Source: Halichoerus grypus
Taxonomy: Eukaryota; Chordata; Mammalia; Carnivora; Phocidae
DNA: 64,000 nucleotides
NCBI RefSeq assembly: GCF_964656455.1
Contig: NC_135724.1
Location: forward strand, 15,824,919-15,888,918
Reading direction: 5' to 3'
Part shown: positions 1 to 11,319 of the stretch, piece after piece
Numbering within the stretch: position 1 is the stretch's first letter
How the letters are laid out: the number at the start of each line of letters is the position of its first letter
Translations under genes and position numbers: made by a program
Notes under the pieces: model-generated
Databases searched by the model: none
Seen by the model: the letters and a program-made list of their open reading frames with translations, nothing else
What the model was told of the DNA's origin: nothing

Positions 1-496
1 TAATAATAAAATGAAATACATGGGACAGCAATACTAAATATGGGAAAAATAACAAAGGACACCCAGGCACTCAAACACAAATAAAGGCTTTGATTTCTCA
101 CAGCTAGCCACAGAACTAAGGATTATGATTACTAATGTTGGTTTTTTCTTGCTTGCTTTGAGCTTCTGCTTCCATATCTCCAGCAGGTCCAAGAAACATT
201 TTTTTAATCAGTTGACACCATTATCCAAGCCCAGGAGTCGCCTTTGGGATGGGATGTCTTGCTGTTAAAAGGCAGCCGAAGGAACTAGACGAGAGGTGGG
301 AGGTAGGGAGGAGAGACAGCAAGCAGGATGCGTTGAAGAGGAGTCTAACTGAATGCAGTTGTGACACCTTGAAATACCAAACCATTTCGTCACTTTCTAG
401 AAAAATCATGATACCTCACCTCCCAGCTCACCCTTCTCCAACTTACTGTTTCATGTTTCAGTATTTACCAGAGCTTTGTTTTGTTTTTGTTTTTAT

Positions 497-691
497 TTTA
501 AGGATTTTATTTATTTATATGAGAGTGAGAGAGAACAAGAGAGAGAGAGCACAAGCAGGGGGAGCGGCAGGCAGAGGGAGAAGCAGACTCCTCACTGAGC
601 AAGGAGCCCGATATGGGACTCGATCCCAGGACCCTGGGATCATGACCTGAGCCGAAGGCAGACGCCTAACCAACGGAGCCACCCAGGCGCC
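497..691 (-). mobile_element. CAN-SINE (reverse)
   Basis: AAGGATTTTATTTATTTATATGAGAG to GAGCCACCCAGGCGCCC, full length. A 133-codon open frame across it is a repeat frame, not a gene. Confidence 0.92.
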
Positions 692-705
692 CTGGTTTTG
701 TTTTT

Positions 706-796
706 TTAAGATTTTTTTTTAAGTAATCTCTACACCCAACGTGGGGCTGGAACACACAACCCTGAGCTCCACCGACCAAGCCAGCCAGGCACCCCC
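706..796 (-). mobile_element. Short CAN-SINE (reverse)
   Basis: Short tRNA-head-only type: AAGTAATCTCTACACCCAAC...AGCCAGCCAGGCACCCCC, next to the previous SINE. Confidence 0.85.
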
Positions 797-1029
797 AGAC
801 TTTAGTCTTTTAAGCCATTGGATATAAAGCATTTTACAAGAAATTGCAGCAATCTTATATGAAAGCACATGGGTCATCTGGGGTCGGAGACCCTGGGTCT
901 TGCTCTGCAATTAACAAGCTCACCCCAGCAAGGAACAGAGCTGACACCACTCATGGCCTCAGTCTCCTGATTCATAAAACAGGGTGTTTGACCACATATT
1001 TCTAGTCACCCTTCCATCTTGAACTTGCT

Positions 1030-1235
1030 CTGATAACCTGATGCAGTGTAGTGCTAAGAATAAGGGCACTGGCATTTGGTAATGCCTGCCTTTTGCCATT
1101 TATTTTGTAACCATGCTAAGCCTCAGTATCCTCATTCATAAGATGACTATCATGATAATGAATCTATTATCTACTTCATAGAAGAATTGCAAACATTAAG
1201 TAAGGATGTGTATAAAATGCCTACCCAGGCATGGC
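1030..1235 (+). repeat. MIR SINE fragment
   Basis: Follows the MIR consensus in order: TAGTGCTAAGAATAAGGGCAC, CCATTTATTTTGTAACC, TAAGCCTCAGTATCCTCATT, ACTTCATAGAAGAATTG. Old and diverged. Confidence 0.7.
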
Positions 1236-1239
1236 TTAT

Positions 1240-2100
1240 ATTAAGCCTTTTTAAAAAGTTCCTTACTGCTACCAGCATGAGTAATAGCCTACAGAAGAGA
1301 AAGACAGCTCTAATACAGAACGCACAAGTCCCTTTATATTTAACAACAAGAACAAAAGTGAGTCTTTCCATGAACATGTTTTCTCATTTCAAAAATAATA
1401 TTGCTCATGGTAAGAACTTTAGAAAACACTTTTTAAGCATTCGATCTTCTGAGAAAAGAGACCTGCAGAGTGAGGCAGGATTTCTTCTGAAACACAACAA
1501 TTCTTGAGATTAAATGACCAAGGGATTTAAAACTGTAGATTTACCAAATCCAAGTCTTTTAAACTTCAAAAGTCATCAATTAAGCAGCAGAATGCACAGT
1601 TATGAAAGGCTACATACAATCACCGTGATTCGAGATCTCTCCTTGTGGGGCTGTGTCATTTTAAAGACGATTTCCTTCCAAGGAGGAAAATGATGGAAAC
1701 CATTACCAAAATGTTTCTTCTCGGCCCCCTGCGTGCGCCGGCCCTGGTTCTGGTCAGCAGACAGCACTGCTTTTGATATCCAGTTGCTGTCTTCCCCTGC
1801 ACCTGCCAGCCCCGCCTGGTACAGATAATTTGCAGTAAGCACGGCTTCAGAGCTGGCCACCTGGCAGCCTTCCAGGATCTCGATGCACTGCTGGGAACAA
1901 GATCCTGCCTTCCCGTATAAATTCAGGATGGTTTGTAGGCGGCATTAATGAAACTGCTCAGGAGCCGTTTGTGGAGAATGATTTTGTGCTAGGGTCTGCC
2001 AGAGACCCTGAAGAGGAAGACAGGAGACATCACCAAGGTTTTTAACCCTTGTGCCCCTGCACCCACGTGATGGCTGTTGCAGTAAGTTTTTATGATACTA
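1240..2100. other. Unique sequence with a coding-like minus-strand block (1600-1960)
   Basis: No repeat recognised except at the ends. The 1600-1960 block is more GC-rich than its flanks and reads on the minus strand as an open frame from about 1946 to 1600, including YGKAGSCSQQCIEILEGCQ and VASSEAVLTANYLYQAG. I do not recognise the protein. It may be a chance frame, an old retropseudogene fragment or a real exon; see findings. Confidence 0.35.
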
Positions 2101-2104
2101 AAAG

Positions 2105-2350
2105 CCTGCCAAAAGGAATGAAATTTTGATGTATGTTACAATGTGGACAAACCTTGAAAGCATAATGCTAAGTGAAACAGGCCAGACACAGAAGGACAAA
2201 TACTGTGTGATTCCATTTATATGAAGTGCCTAGAATAGGCCAATTCACAGGGACAGAAAGTAGAATAAGGGAGGGGCCGAGGGGGAGTAATTGTTTAAGG
2301 CGTACAGAGTTTACACTGGGAATGGTGAAAAAGTTCTAGAGGTAGATGGT
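2105..2350 (+). mobile_element. Old L1M 3'-region fragment
   Basis: Matches the L1 end motif series GAACCTTGAAAgCATaATGCTAAGTGAAA-like, ATTCCATTTATATGAA, ACAGAAAGTAGAAT and AAAGTTCTAGA, diverged from consensus. Confidence 0.7.
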
Positions 2351-2849
2351 ATCTCTAGTAGAGAAGCGAGCAGCTGCAAATCCAACTTAAACAGCAGTAA
2401 TTTGAACAACGTGCTTGGGTATCATGCCCACCAGCTTCGAGGGAGTGGTCCACCTTTGGGAGGATGGAAAGGACAAATTGATCGGTGGGGAGTTACTTTG
2501 ACCATCTCTGTAACTCTTTTTTTAAACAATCTGAGCAAAGCCTGGGAAACTGCCATCTGTTAGATCTCCCTGGTTGTTGACAAGTGTTTGTTACATAATT
2601 TTCTGTACTAAAGAGATAAATTGATCAGCCCTTGAGCTTCTGTCTTCAAACCTCCAGCACCTCTTCCCCCTTCCTCACTTTCTGCTGATGTCCCTGCTCC
2701 CCACTTCCCAGAAAACACTGACACAGTCAGAACTCCCCAGGCCTCCCCGACCACATCCGCCCACCCACCAGTATCCAGACCCACATAGTCCGCTTGTTGA
2801 CTCATTGCCAGAGAAGGGCTATCGAAGTCCAATTCTTTGTTTGTCAATG

Positions 2850-3028
2850 GGTCCCATTGCCATTATTTGCTCAAGGTTATCTCTGCAGTAATTCTTTATA
2901 GTCTGTCTCCTCTGCGAGAACATATTCTTCGTAAAAGCAGGGATTTTTGTCTACCTAACTCTCTGATGTATCCTAGGCATGGAGATCAGTTGCTGGCATG
3001 TAGTAGACTCTCAACAGACAAATGAATA
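2850..3028 (+). repeat. L2 3'-end fragment
   Basis: Has the L2 tail signature: GCAGGGATTTTTGTC, GCATGTAGTAGACTCTCAAC, AAATGAATA. Confidence 0.6.
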
Positions 3029-3441
3029 CATTCCTTTTCTATATGTTTGAAAAATGCCAATATTTTTAAAAAATGAAATGCTTGAATAGAAAAACATAAC
3101 TTGATTGCACGAAATATTTGGAATACACGATTCTTGCCTGTCATTCCCATAAACCGGTTAACCCATAAACAGGGTTAAATGTTCCGATGTGCCAATATTT
3201 CTACAGCCAAGCTGCATCTCCCAGAAGTCACACACAAAATATTTTGTCATCCATATCTTCCCAATGTTATTTTAGAAATAAGTCTGTCTCTCTCTGGCAT
3301 GGTGTCTCTGGACCTCCAGATATCTGTGAATTTATGCAGGAGATCACATTCCAAACCTCAAGAAACGTGAAAGTCATTTAAGTACAGACAAAATCGGAAC
3401 TATCAGAATACAATGGGTTAAAAGCTGAATGCACTTTCGTT

Positions 3442-3648
3442 GGGGCGCCTGGATGGCTCATTTGGTTGAGCCTCCAAATCTTGAGGCTCAGGTCGTGATC
3501 TCAGAGTTGTGAGATCGAGCCCCGCACTGGGCTCCACTCTGGGTGTAGAGCCTGCTTAGGATTCTCTCTGTCTCTGCGCCTCCTCCACCCACTCTCTCCC
3601 TCTAAAAAAAATAAAAATAAATAAATATTTTTTTAGAAATAAATTAAT
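3442..3648 (+). mobile_element. CAN-SINE (forward)
   Basis: GGGGCGCCTGGATGGCTCA head to an AAATAAATA tail. Target-site duplication AAAAGCTGAATGC at 3420-3432 and 3649-3661 with one later mismatch. Confidence 0.93.
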
Positions 3649-3730
3649 AAAAGCTGAATGCGCTTTTCTAGACAGCAAAAATTGCCAAGGTAAATTCCCT
3701 GTGACTAATTACAAGACTAAACATCTTTAG

Positions 3731-3936
3731 GGGGCGCCTGGGTGGCTCAGTCGTTCAGCGTCTGCCTTCAGCTCAGGTCATGATCCTGGGGTTCTGGGAT
3801 TGGGCCCCACATCGGGCTCCCTGCTCGGTGGGGGGTCTGCTTCTCCCTCTCCCACTCCCCCTGCTTGTGTTCCCTCTCTCGCTGTCTCTCTCTCTGTGTC
3901 AAATAAATAAATAAAATCTTTAAAAATAAATAAACA
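3731..3936 (+). mobile_element. CAN-SINE (forward)
   Basis: GGGCGCCTGGGTGGCTCAGTCG head, CT-rich middle, AAATAAATAAATAAAATCTTT tail. Confidence 0.93.
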
Positions 3937-4199
3937 GACAAACACATTTAGTCTGAATTACGTATGCTGTTTTTCAAAACACTAAACAAGATGTAGGTTT
4001 ATAGTACAGAAGCAGGTTATTCTTTGCTTGGCCTCTATACTTCCTGTCATCAAAGGAGAGCACGAAAGTCATCATTAAAGGCTTTTTTTTCTTCTGACCT
4101 ACTTGAGAACACTCTGAAATGATCAGCTGCAAAACATTCTGGAAACTGGGCAATGTTGGCCTTAACAGTGACAGAATAATGAACAAGTGTGTCTCTTGA

Positions 4200-4921
4200 G
4201 GGAGGGGTCATTCAGCAGAAATGCACGGATACCTTTTTATTTTAAAAAATGTCCACTCTAATAATAGCTGTGACTTGATTCATATTTGAAGCTTAGAAGA
4301 GTCTTTTAGGATATATTCTAAATTACTAGGACGAGCTGTTTTAGCTCGAATGTGAGCTAGCAAAAATTAAATTTTACTTTTCAATACCGTATGTTTTAGC
4401 TCCACCGCTGGTCACTGCATTGCACCTTAAATGTAACGGATTACAGTGTTGGGGGGAAGATTTTAAAGATGCTTTCCCTCTGACATGTGGTATTTTGGTG
4501 TAGAAGCAGCTCGTGTGCCTTTTGGGAGTGGGGGTTAAGCTTTAAAGTTAAAGAAGAGGATTTCTCTTCTAGGCAAAATTATGTTCCATGACCTAATTCA
4601 GGGGAAAACCAGACCCAGGGATCAGAACGGCGCATCAAGACTCAAGAATTCTAATCATTTCTCTGGGCTTGTTCTCAATCTAAAGCATTAGTGATTGCTT
4701 TCACTTCTCTGTGGCTCCGTTTCTATATCTGAGCTCACCACACAAATGCCCCCCAGAGTTCGTTAGGTAGTGCGTTTGGAGCTCCTCTAGAGTTTCTGTA
4801 GCAGCTCAGCTCAACCCGGACATTCGGGATTGACGTGGTCAAAAGTTGAAGTCGGCCATTGTTGGTGCCACCGAGGGATTGTGTTCATGAACTTCCTTGT
4901 TCTTAGCACAAGAATGAGTAA
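4200..4921. other. Unique intergenic sequence
   Basis: No gene, RNA or interspersed repeat recognised on either strand. Confidence 0.5.
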
Positions 4922-5200
4922 CTTTTTTTTTCTATTTCTCTTTTATTAAAACAAGTAAATATTTACAAAGGCAATGCAAGTACAGTATTCATTACAGCAT
5001 AAAGTAAACATACAGCATGAAAACCAATTATTTAGAGGATGTTAAAAGTCTCTCAGCAAATTTCTTTTCCTATCTTAAAATTTAATCAAGTGCTCATTTG
5101 TATAAATGCAACTGGATTCAATGAGTCATAATAAGGCTTTCAAAGGTTAGTGTGTTTTTTCTTTTTAAAGGTTAGTTGTTTTTGTCAAGTACTATTAAAG
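4922..5200 (-). pseudogene. Possible A-tailed retrocopy or 3' end on the minus strand
   Basis: The minus strand reads TTTAATAAAAGAGAAATAG followed directly by nine A (4923-4931), i.e. a poly(A) signal, about 13 nt, then a genomic A-tract. Upstream minus-strand sequence is AT-rich and 3'UTR-like. I cannot name a source gene, find a target-site duplication or fix the 5' limit; 5200 is arbitrary. Confidence 0.35.
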
Positions 5201-5797
5201 TGGAAAAATACACCATGTTTTCATTGATAAAGATGAGCTCATTTTTATATGCAGTTGATGCCAGAGGACAATAGATTAATAAATGAATATTAACTGTTAT
5301 GTTGGAGATATATATGATTTGTCAGAGTTTCATTATGACGGTACTAAAAGCCTTAGAACTATTTCATGTATATATTTTGTGCTTGCTGTACAATGATATT
5401 TCCCCAAAAATATTTTTTTAATCACTCAAATACCCTTTTGAGATTGTTAAGACCTTTATTAATTTGTGTTCCATCTTAGCAGAAATTATGTCTTTTGCAT
5501 CTTTGTATTTCTAAAAATTAACAGAATCCCGGGGAGATATTTGACAATGAAAATATGTGCTGGATGAAAATGTAGACACACGCTAACCCTAGCAAAGCAC
5601 ATTTAAAAATCCGTCTCCCTCTCTAGTACACACGTTTTTGATATGCACAACTGAGCACCAATTTGATTTGGAAAACTTGGCCTTTAATGTATTTCCTTTA
5701 AGACTGATTTGTCGTTTATCTCGTTGCTTCTACTGAAGGTCATCAGTGAAGTTGGCTTTTTTTTTTTTTTTTTTACCTCCCTCCCCCTTCCCCACAG

Positions 5798-6076
5798 GTC
5801 CTCCTCAGGAGCCACCTCCAAGGAGATGTCCTTCTGTCTGCATCAGCTTTTTCCATCTACAGAGACGTCCTGAAAGTCTTCCACCATCAGTGACTGCAGG
5901 GAGACTGTCGCAGATTAAGGGGAAAGGCTTCTACTAAATGAGAACTATCTTCCACCTCCCAGGAGGACTGATGCCCTAAGAAGAATGGAATCATGGAAAC
6001 CATCTGAAAACTGGAGAAACACAGCAAGTCCTTACAGTGCTAGAATGTGCAGCCCCTGCGGTCAGAGAAAACGAAT
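5798..6076 (+). ncRNA. Candidate spliced non-coding exon (279 nt)
   Basis: Preceded by a very long pyrimidine tract (T18, then CT-rich) and CCCCACAG|G, and followed by ACGAAT|GTAAGTTC, a strong donor match. The interval is not a recognised repeat, is richer in GC than its flanks, and has no convincing coding frame. Prediction from splice motifs only. Confidence 0.35.
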
Positions 6077-6217
6077 GTAAGTTCTAATGTTCATTGCCAT
6101 TGCACACGGAAACACCGTTCAGAGTAATCATTAACGAACCCAGCAACTCAGCTTACACTATTTGGAATTAAAACCGATTGCTCAACACTTCTCCAGATCT
6201 CTTTAGAAGTAGGTGCT

Positions 6218-6530
6218 GGGGCGTCTGGGTGGCTCAGTTGGTTAAGCATCTCTTTTTTTTTTTAAGATTTTATTTATTTATTTGAGAGAGAGAGAGAGCA
6301 CGAGATGGGGGAGGGTCAGAGGGAGAAGCAGACCCCCTGATGAGCAGGGAGCCCAATGTGGGACTTGATCCTGGGACTCCAGGATCATGACCTGAGCCAA
6401 AGGCAGTCGCTTAACCAACTGAGCCACCCAGGCGCCCCAAACATCTGACTCTTGATCTCAGGTCAGGTCTTGATCTCAGGGTCGTGAGTTCAAGCCCCAC
6501 ATAGGGCTTAAAAAAAAAAAAAAAAAAAAA
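6218..6530 (+). mobile_element. CAN-SINE (forward) split by a nested SINE
   Basis: Head at 6218-6251, remainder at 6439-6530 ending in a 20-nt poly(A). A reverse SINE sits between the halves. Confidence 0.92.
6252..6438 (-). mobile_element. CAN-SINE (reverse) nested in a forward SINE
   Basis: T-rich tail to GAGCCACCCAGGCGCCCC. The host sequence AAGCATCT before it is repeated as AAACATCT after it, giving the target-site duplication. Confidence 0.92.
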
Positions 6531-6539
6531 GGTAGCTTC

Positions 6540-7324
6540 CTTTACAAGTTACCACATCTCACTAATCAGGGAATAATCTAGAGATGAGTATCCCGGAAGC
6601 AATTTGATGAAAAGAAGCAGGCTTCTTTGAGGCTTGGAAAATGTCAGGTTTTTGTTCACTCCTATTTTAAAAGAACAGGAATAAAGGGAAGAGAGTTTCT
6701 GATTAAAAACATAAGTCTGCCCCTGTGTCAATTTCGCCAGCCTCCTCCCTTGTGAAGAGTTCCAGAGGCAGATTTAGTAGTTACCTTGGATGCTAAAAAG
6801 GCCATATGCTACCTTGGTACCACCTCTGTTTCTGAGGTTCCACCTAAGTTCGTTTTTACGGAGTACAATCTCACACACCCCTTAAGACTACACCTCAAAC
6901 AATTCTAGAGTCCTCTCTCTCCCACTTTTATCTAAAGAGCAAAATATACTCTGGGGGTTTCAGTAGGAAAGACATTTTGCTCTTCCCTTGAGATACCCAT
7001 CTAAGGGAGAACCTGCAGCTGGATATCCTCCACTTGCCTTTTATAACTTAGCCATGGCCTTGGGACCTGGAGACTCTCTTAGCCCCAGCTGTTTTTAATG
7101 GCTTTCCTAAGAAATATCATGTGTGTTGAGACACTGAACTCTCCTGCCAGGTTAGACTTCAGTCTCAATGAAGGAAAAGCAACTGCATTAAGATAGATCT
7201 GTTTGTAAAAAGAATATTTAAAATTAACATCCTGGGGAAACGAACGGAACTTTCTGTTATCTGATTTCTTTCCACATATGGTTCAACGCACCACTAGTGG
7301 TTTCCATTTGAAAAAGCAAATTCA
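6540..7324. other. Unique intergenic sequence
   Basis: No gene or recognised repeat seen on either strand. Confidence 0.5.
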
Positions 7325-7528
7325 GGGGCACCTGGGTGGCTCAGTCATTAAGCGTCTGCCTTCGGCTCAGGTCATGATCCCAGGGTGCTGGGATCGAGCC
7401 CCACGTCTGGCTCCCTGCTCAGCCGGGAGCCTGCTTCTCCCTCTCCCACTCTCCCTGCTTGTATTCTCTCTCTCGCTGTGTCTCTCTCTGTCAAATAAAT
7501 AAATAAAATCTTTTAAAAAAAGCAAAAG
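7325..7528 (+). mobile_element. CAN-SINE (forward)
   Basis: Full length. Duplication AAAGCAAATTCA before (7311-7324 region) and after (7531-7542); the tail carries extra AGCAAA units. Confidence 0.93.
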
Positions 7529-7949
7529 CAAAAGCAAATTCATTCAGAAAGAAAGATGATTTGTAATATATATAAGAAGCCTTAATGTTCTTAATACACC
7601 AGTTCCTTAGAAGTTGAGTGATTCAATCTAAGAATTGCCAGTCATGAGTTCTAAATATAATTAACAAGCACTTTAGTTTACTTGAAGTTGCAAACTTCAT
7701 TGGTCATTGGTCCACAAAGGGGGGTTTCCACACACACTGCTCAGTGGACTCTTACAAAAGTTAAAAGGATAAGCAAGCACTAATGGTTTTGTGGGAATAA
7801 CATCATTTCCTAAAATACCTGCCTAAGAATCATCCTGCATATTCATACCTATTCCCCATGTCTACATTCCTGCCACAATAAGCCTTCTTCCATTTTACAA
7901 AGAAGGAGCCTACCTTCTATTTGGGTGCATTGCTTCAAGGACTAAAGAT

Positions 7950-8151
7950 TTTTTTTTTTTTAAGATTTATTTATTTATTTATTTGACAGAGAGAGACACA
8001 GCGAGAGAGGGAACACAAGCAGGGGGAGTGGGAGAGGGAGAAGCAGGCTTCCCATGGAGCAGGGAGCCCGATGCGGGGCTCGATCCCAGGACCCTGGGAT
8101 CATGACCTGAGCCGAAGGCAGGCGCCTAATGACTGAGCCACGCAGGTGCCC
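7950..8151 (-). mobile_element. CAN-SINE (reverse)
   Basis: Full length, target-site duplication CAAGGACTAAAGATTT on both sides. Confidence 0.95.
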
Positions 8152-8373
8152 CAAGGACTAAAGATTTCTATTAAAAGTATGGGTTCTGAGGAAGCCTTAT
8201 TTAATGATAAATCAATTCACTATAAACCTGCCTCACTAAGCATATTTCAATTAAGATCCAAGTGTGACTTTAATATCAGAGCATTTTGGCTGCAGTCGGG
8301 ATGATCTGATCCCAGATAGATGGCAGAGGGGAGCGTTGGGAATGAGTCTTTCTTTTTCAAACCCTATGTTTGA

Positions 8374-8406
8374 TAGGGCTCAATCAGTTAAGCATCTGCC
8401 TTCGGT
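8374..8406 (+). repeat. Internal fragment of a CAN-SINE
   Basis: GGGCTCAATCAGTTAAGCATCTGCCTTCGG resembles positions 15-45 of the SINE but has no head or tail. Either a deletion remnant or chance. Confidence 0.45.
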
Positions 8407-8586
8407 TAATTCATAACTTTTGGGGAAGAGACCTTTGCGAGCAAAAGCAAAGGAAACTTCAAACTGAAAACAGCTTACCCAGTGTATTAAATGTAATCTA
8501 ATAAGAGATGTACTTAAAGATGTTATCAGTATGACTTCTGTCCGTGAACTTGACAGCCTAATTTTGTAATAGTTAACATACATCCT

Positions 8587-8802
8587 GGGGCACCTGGGTG
8601 GCTCAGTCGGTTAAGCATCTGCCTTCAGCTCAGGTCATGATCTCAGGGTCCTGGGATGGAGTCCCTCATCAGGCTCCCTGCTCAGTAGGGAGTCTGCTTC
8701 TTTCTCTCTCTCTCTCTCTCTCTCTCCCTCTCCCTCTGCCCCTCCCCACTGCTTGTTCTCTCTCTCTCAAATAAATAAATAAAATCTTAAAAGAAAAAAA
8801 AC
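8587..8802 (+). mobile_element. CAN-SINE (forward)
   Basis: GGGGCACCTGGGTGGCTCAG head, expanded (TC)n in its pyrimidine region, AAATAAATAAATAAAATCTT tail. Confidence 0.94.
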
Positions 8803-9029
8803 TTAATTGCTCTTTGTGCTTTTGAGTCGATTTCTTTAGGTGGTTTAGTCCATTAATAATTAGATCATAAACCAATTTAAAGTTAGGTTCTAGCAAGATA
8901 ATCACACCTCTAAGTGAATAAACTGTTAACAATCCAGAAGAGTTTATTTAAATTCTTTCTAATTAGGGGCCACCTTTTATTTCCCTTCAAAAAGTAATAC
9001 CACCTTACATTTACCTTGCAATTTATAAT

Positions 9030-9205
9030 ATTCAAGGATTTTTGACCTATGTAATCTCATCTGATGCTTATAACAATCCCACATGGTGTGCAGGGTCTTA
9101 CTTTGTTGAGGGGACCAGGGCTCAGAGAGGAGAGCATGGAGCTCAGACCAAACTCAGATCTCCCAAATCGAGGCCCAGTGCTCTTCCTGTTCTAGCAAAC
9201 TGTCC
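9030..9205 (-). repeat. MIR-like fragment (reverse)
   Basis: CTCATCTGATGCTTATAACAATCCCACATGG through GGGCTCAGAGAGG to AGTGCTCTTCC follows the reverse MIR consensus order; strongly diverged. Confidence 0.5.
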
Positions 9206-9384
9206 TTAACAGATGAAAGCCTTCAATGATTGGGGCCTGTGCCTTCATCCTTCTATGAAAAAACCATGGCTAAGCAAAACCAAAAGCAGGCAGAATGCCA
9301 AGTACAAAATGTATTAATACCAGTACAATTGATTATGGAAAATTTCAGGCTAATAAGCAATTGTTTTGTTTTTATTAAGACTTA

Positions 9385-9520
9385 ATTTTATTAAGACTTA
9401 ATTTTTTTAGAGCAGTTTTAGGTTCATAGCAAAATTGAGAGGAAAGTGTGGAGATTTCCCATCTACTTCCAGGGTTTTCCCGTATACTTTCTATATACTT
9501 CCCTTATACTACCAGGCTTT
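9385..9520. mobile_element. Old L1 3'UTR fragment
   Basis: TTTTAGAGCAGTTTTAGGTTCATAGCAAAATTGAGAGG-like L1M segment. A short tandem repeat of TTATTAAGACTTAATT sits at its left edge. Confidence 0.6.
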
Positions 9521-9732
9521 TCATTTGTAAAGGCAATAGTTTTAGCCCTTTATTAAAATATGAAATTTAGGAAGTAATTTGAAAATGGAACGATTGGGCT
9601 GCCATCAATACTGCCATTAAATCATTGTGCTCTTTGAGACTTAGAACGATACCATTGAGTTCTAAAATGGGTAAAAATTATAGCACATAAATTATACCTC
9701 GATAAAGCTGTTAAGGCCACATACCCATTGTT

Positions 9733-10130
9733 ATGGACTGAATTGTGTGCCCCCCAAATCCCTATGTTGATATACTAACTCCGGCACTTCAGAGTATGAT
9801 GATATTCAGAGATAGGGTCTTTAAAGAGGTAAATACGTTAGAATGAGGTCATTAAGGTGGACCCTAATCCAATATGACTGGTATCCTTGTTGGAGGAGGA
9901 GATTTGGACCCAGACACACACAGAAGGAAGACCATGTGAAGACACAGAGAGAAGATAGCCATCTGCAAGCCAAGGAGACAGGCTTCAGAAGACATTAACC
10001 CTGCCAACAACTTGATTTCAAACTTCCGCCTCCAGAACTGTGAGAAAATTAATTTCTGCTGTTTAAGCAGAAATAGTACTTTGTACCTACTTGTAGTACT
10101 CCGTTATGGCAGCCCTAGCAAACTAACATT
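9733..10130 (+). mobile_element. ERVL-MaLR-type solo LTR (MLT1/MST-like)
   Basis: TATGGACTGAATTGTGTGCCCC start, CCCTAATCCAATATGACTGG, CATGTGAAGACACAGAGAG, CTCCAGAACTGTGAGAAAA, and TATGGCAGCCCTAGCAAACTAA end: a near-complete LTR with no internal viral sequence attached. Confidence 0.85.
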
Positions 10131-10650
10131 ACCCCCAAATACATACACACACACAGTACCATGCTGCCTAATACAAGCTATATGGAAATCTGCTTTTATG
10201 AGTAGCCTTGGATTTTTACTTCTCCTCTGGGACACTATTTTACTCATCGAATTTTTTATGCTTAAATTTCAATTATTTATATTTTGATGTTAATTATTAT
10301 AGACTTTAATAATGAACAACCAAAATTCAACATATATCACTAAGAAGCCCAAATCTATTTAAAAAAAAGAGAGAGAGAGAAACCAACCACCCCGTTTTGT
10401 GGTGAAGAATGACTTCCCGAAGTGTCCACAGTCACTGGTGGACTCCTTCAGTACTGGGAGCCAATATCTGGGCATCTGTCTCCTTATTAAACACTTAATG
10501 TTTACCAAGGGTGGCAGTGGGGGGCTGCCCAAAAAGCTGGGCCAAAGAAAGCAAGATGAAGTTCCTGCTATACTCTCCGCGTAGAGTTCACATGATTAGA
10601 GAGCATAGAAATGATACAATGAAGCAAGCACTATTTCTTATTATAGTTCT

Positions 10651-10839
10651 TTTTTTTTTTTTAAGATTTTATTTATTTATTTGAGAGAGAGAGGGAGAGC
10701 ACAAGTGGGGTGAGGGGCAGAGGTAGAAGCAGACTCCCCACCACGCAGGGAGCCTGATGTGGGGCTGGATCCAGGGACTCCAGGATCATGACCGGAGCCG
10801 AAGGCAGATGCTTAACTGATTGAGCCACTCAGGCACCCC
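10651..10839 (-). mobile_element. CAN-SINE (reverse)
   Basis: Full length, duplication CTTATTATAGTTCT on both sides. Confidence 0.95.
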
Positions 10840-11189
10840 TCTTATTATAGTTCTTAACAGTAAAAATTTCCCTTGTTTCAATTCCCTTCTTAATTGTGTA
10901 CCACAGTGGCATGTTTCAGTACAGTGAGATCCTGAAATGACAGAAAAACATTGAGGTTAAGTATTGTTTTTAGTCAGAGTTGAGTTGTAAGTTGGGCAGC
11001 AAGGAAGTTCAACATCAGCTGCCATGGGACATCTCATTCATGTGCTTTCCCCGCAATTTGTTGACAGGTTGGGATGCAAAGTGTGCATTTCTGGGTTCTC
11101 CTTGTAACATTTTGCAGGATCTTTTTTTATATCACGTTTACAAACTAAAATCTAACCTGATATAAAGAGGGATAAAAAGTCGAAGAACC

Positions 11190-11301
11190 CAGGGCCCCTG
11201 GCTGGCTCAGTCCAGTAGAGCCTGTGACTCTCGATCTTGGGATTGTGAGTTCGAGCCCCATGTTGGGTGTAGAGATTGCTTAAAAATAAAATATTTTTTT
11301 T
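11190..11301 (+). mobile_element. Short CAN-SINE (forward)
   Basis: GGCCCCTGGCTGGCTCAG to TAGAGATTGCTTAAAAATAAAA, duplication AAAAGTCKAAGAACC. Confidence 0.9.
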
Positions 11302-11319
11302 AAAAAGTCTAAGAACCAT

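Noticed and set aside
3442..3540. tRNA-like heads with A-box and B-box (GGTTCGAGCC-type) motifs
   Set aside because: They belong to tRNA-Lys-derived SINEs, which lack an intact cloverleaf; none is a tRNA gene.
7278..7502. Open frames with repeated peptides such as LPSAQVMIPG and SLLLPLPLSLL found at many places
   Set aside because: They are translations of CAN-SINE copies, repeated across the window in both orientations.
9733..10130. Retroviral LTRs as a sign of an intact endogenous retrovirus
   Set aside because: Only solo MaLR-type LTRs are seen here and at the other LTR loci; no gag, pol or env sequence is linked to them.
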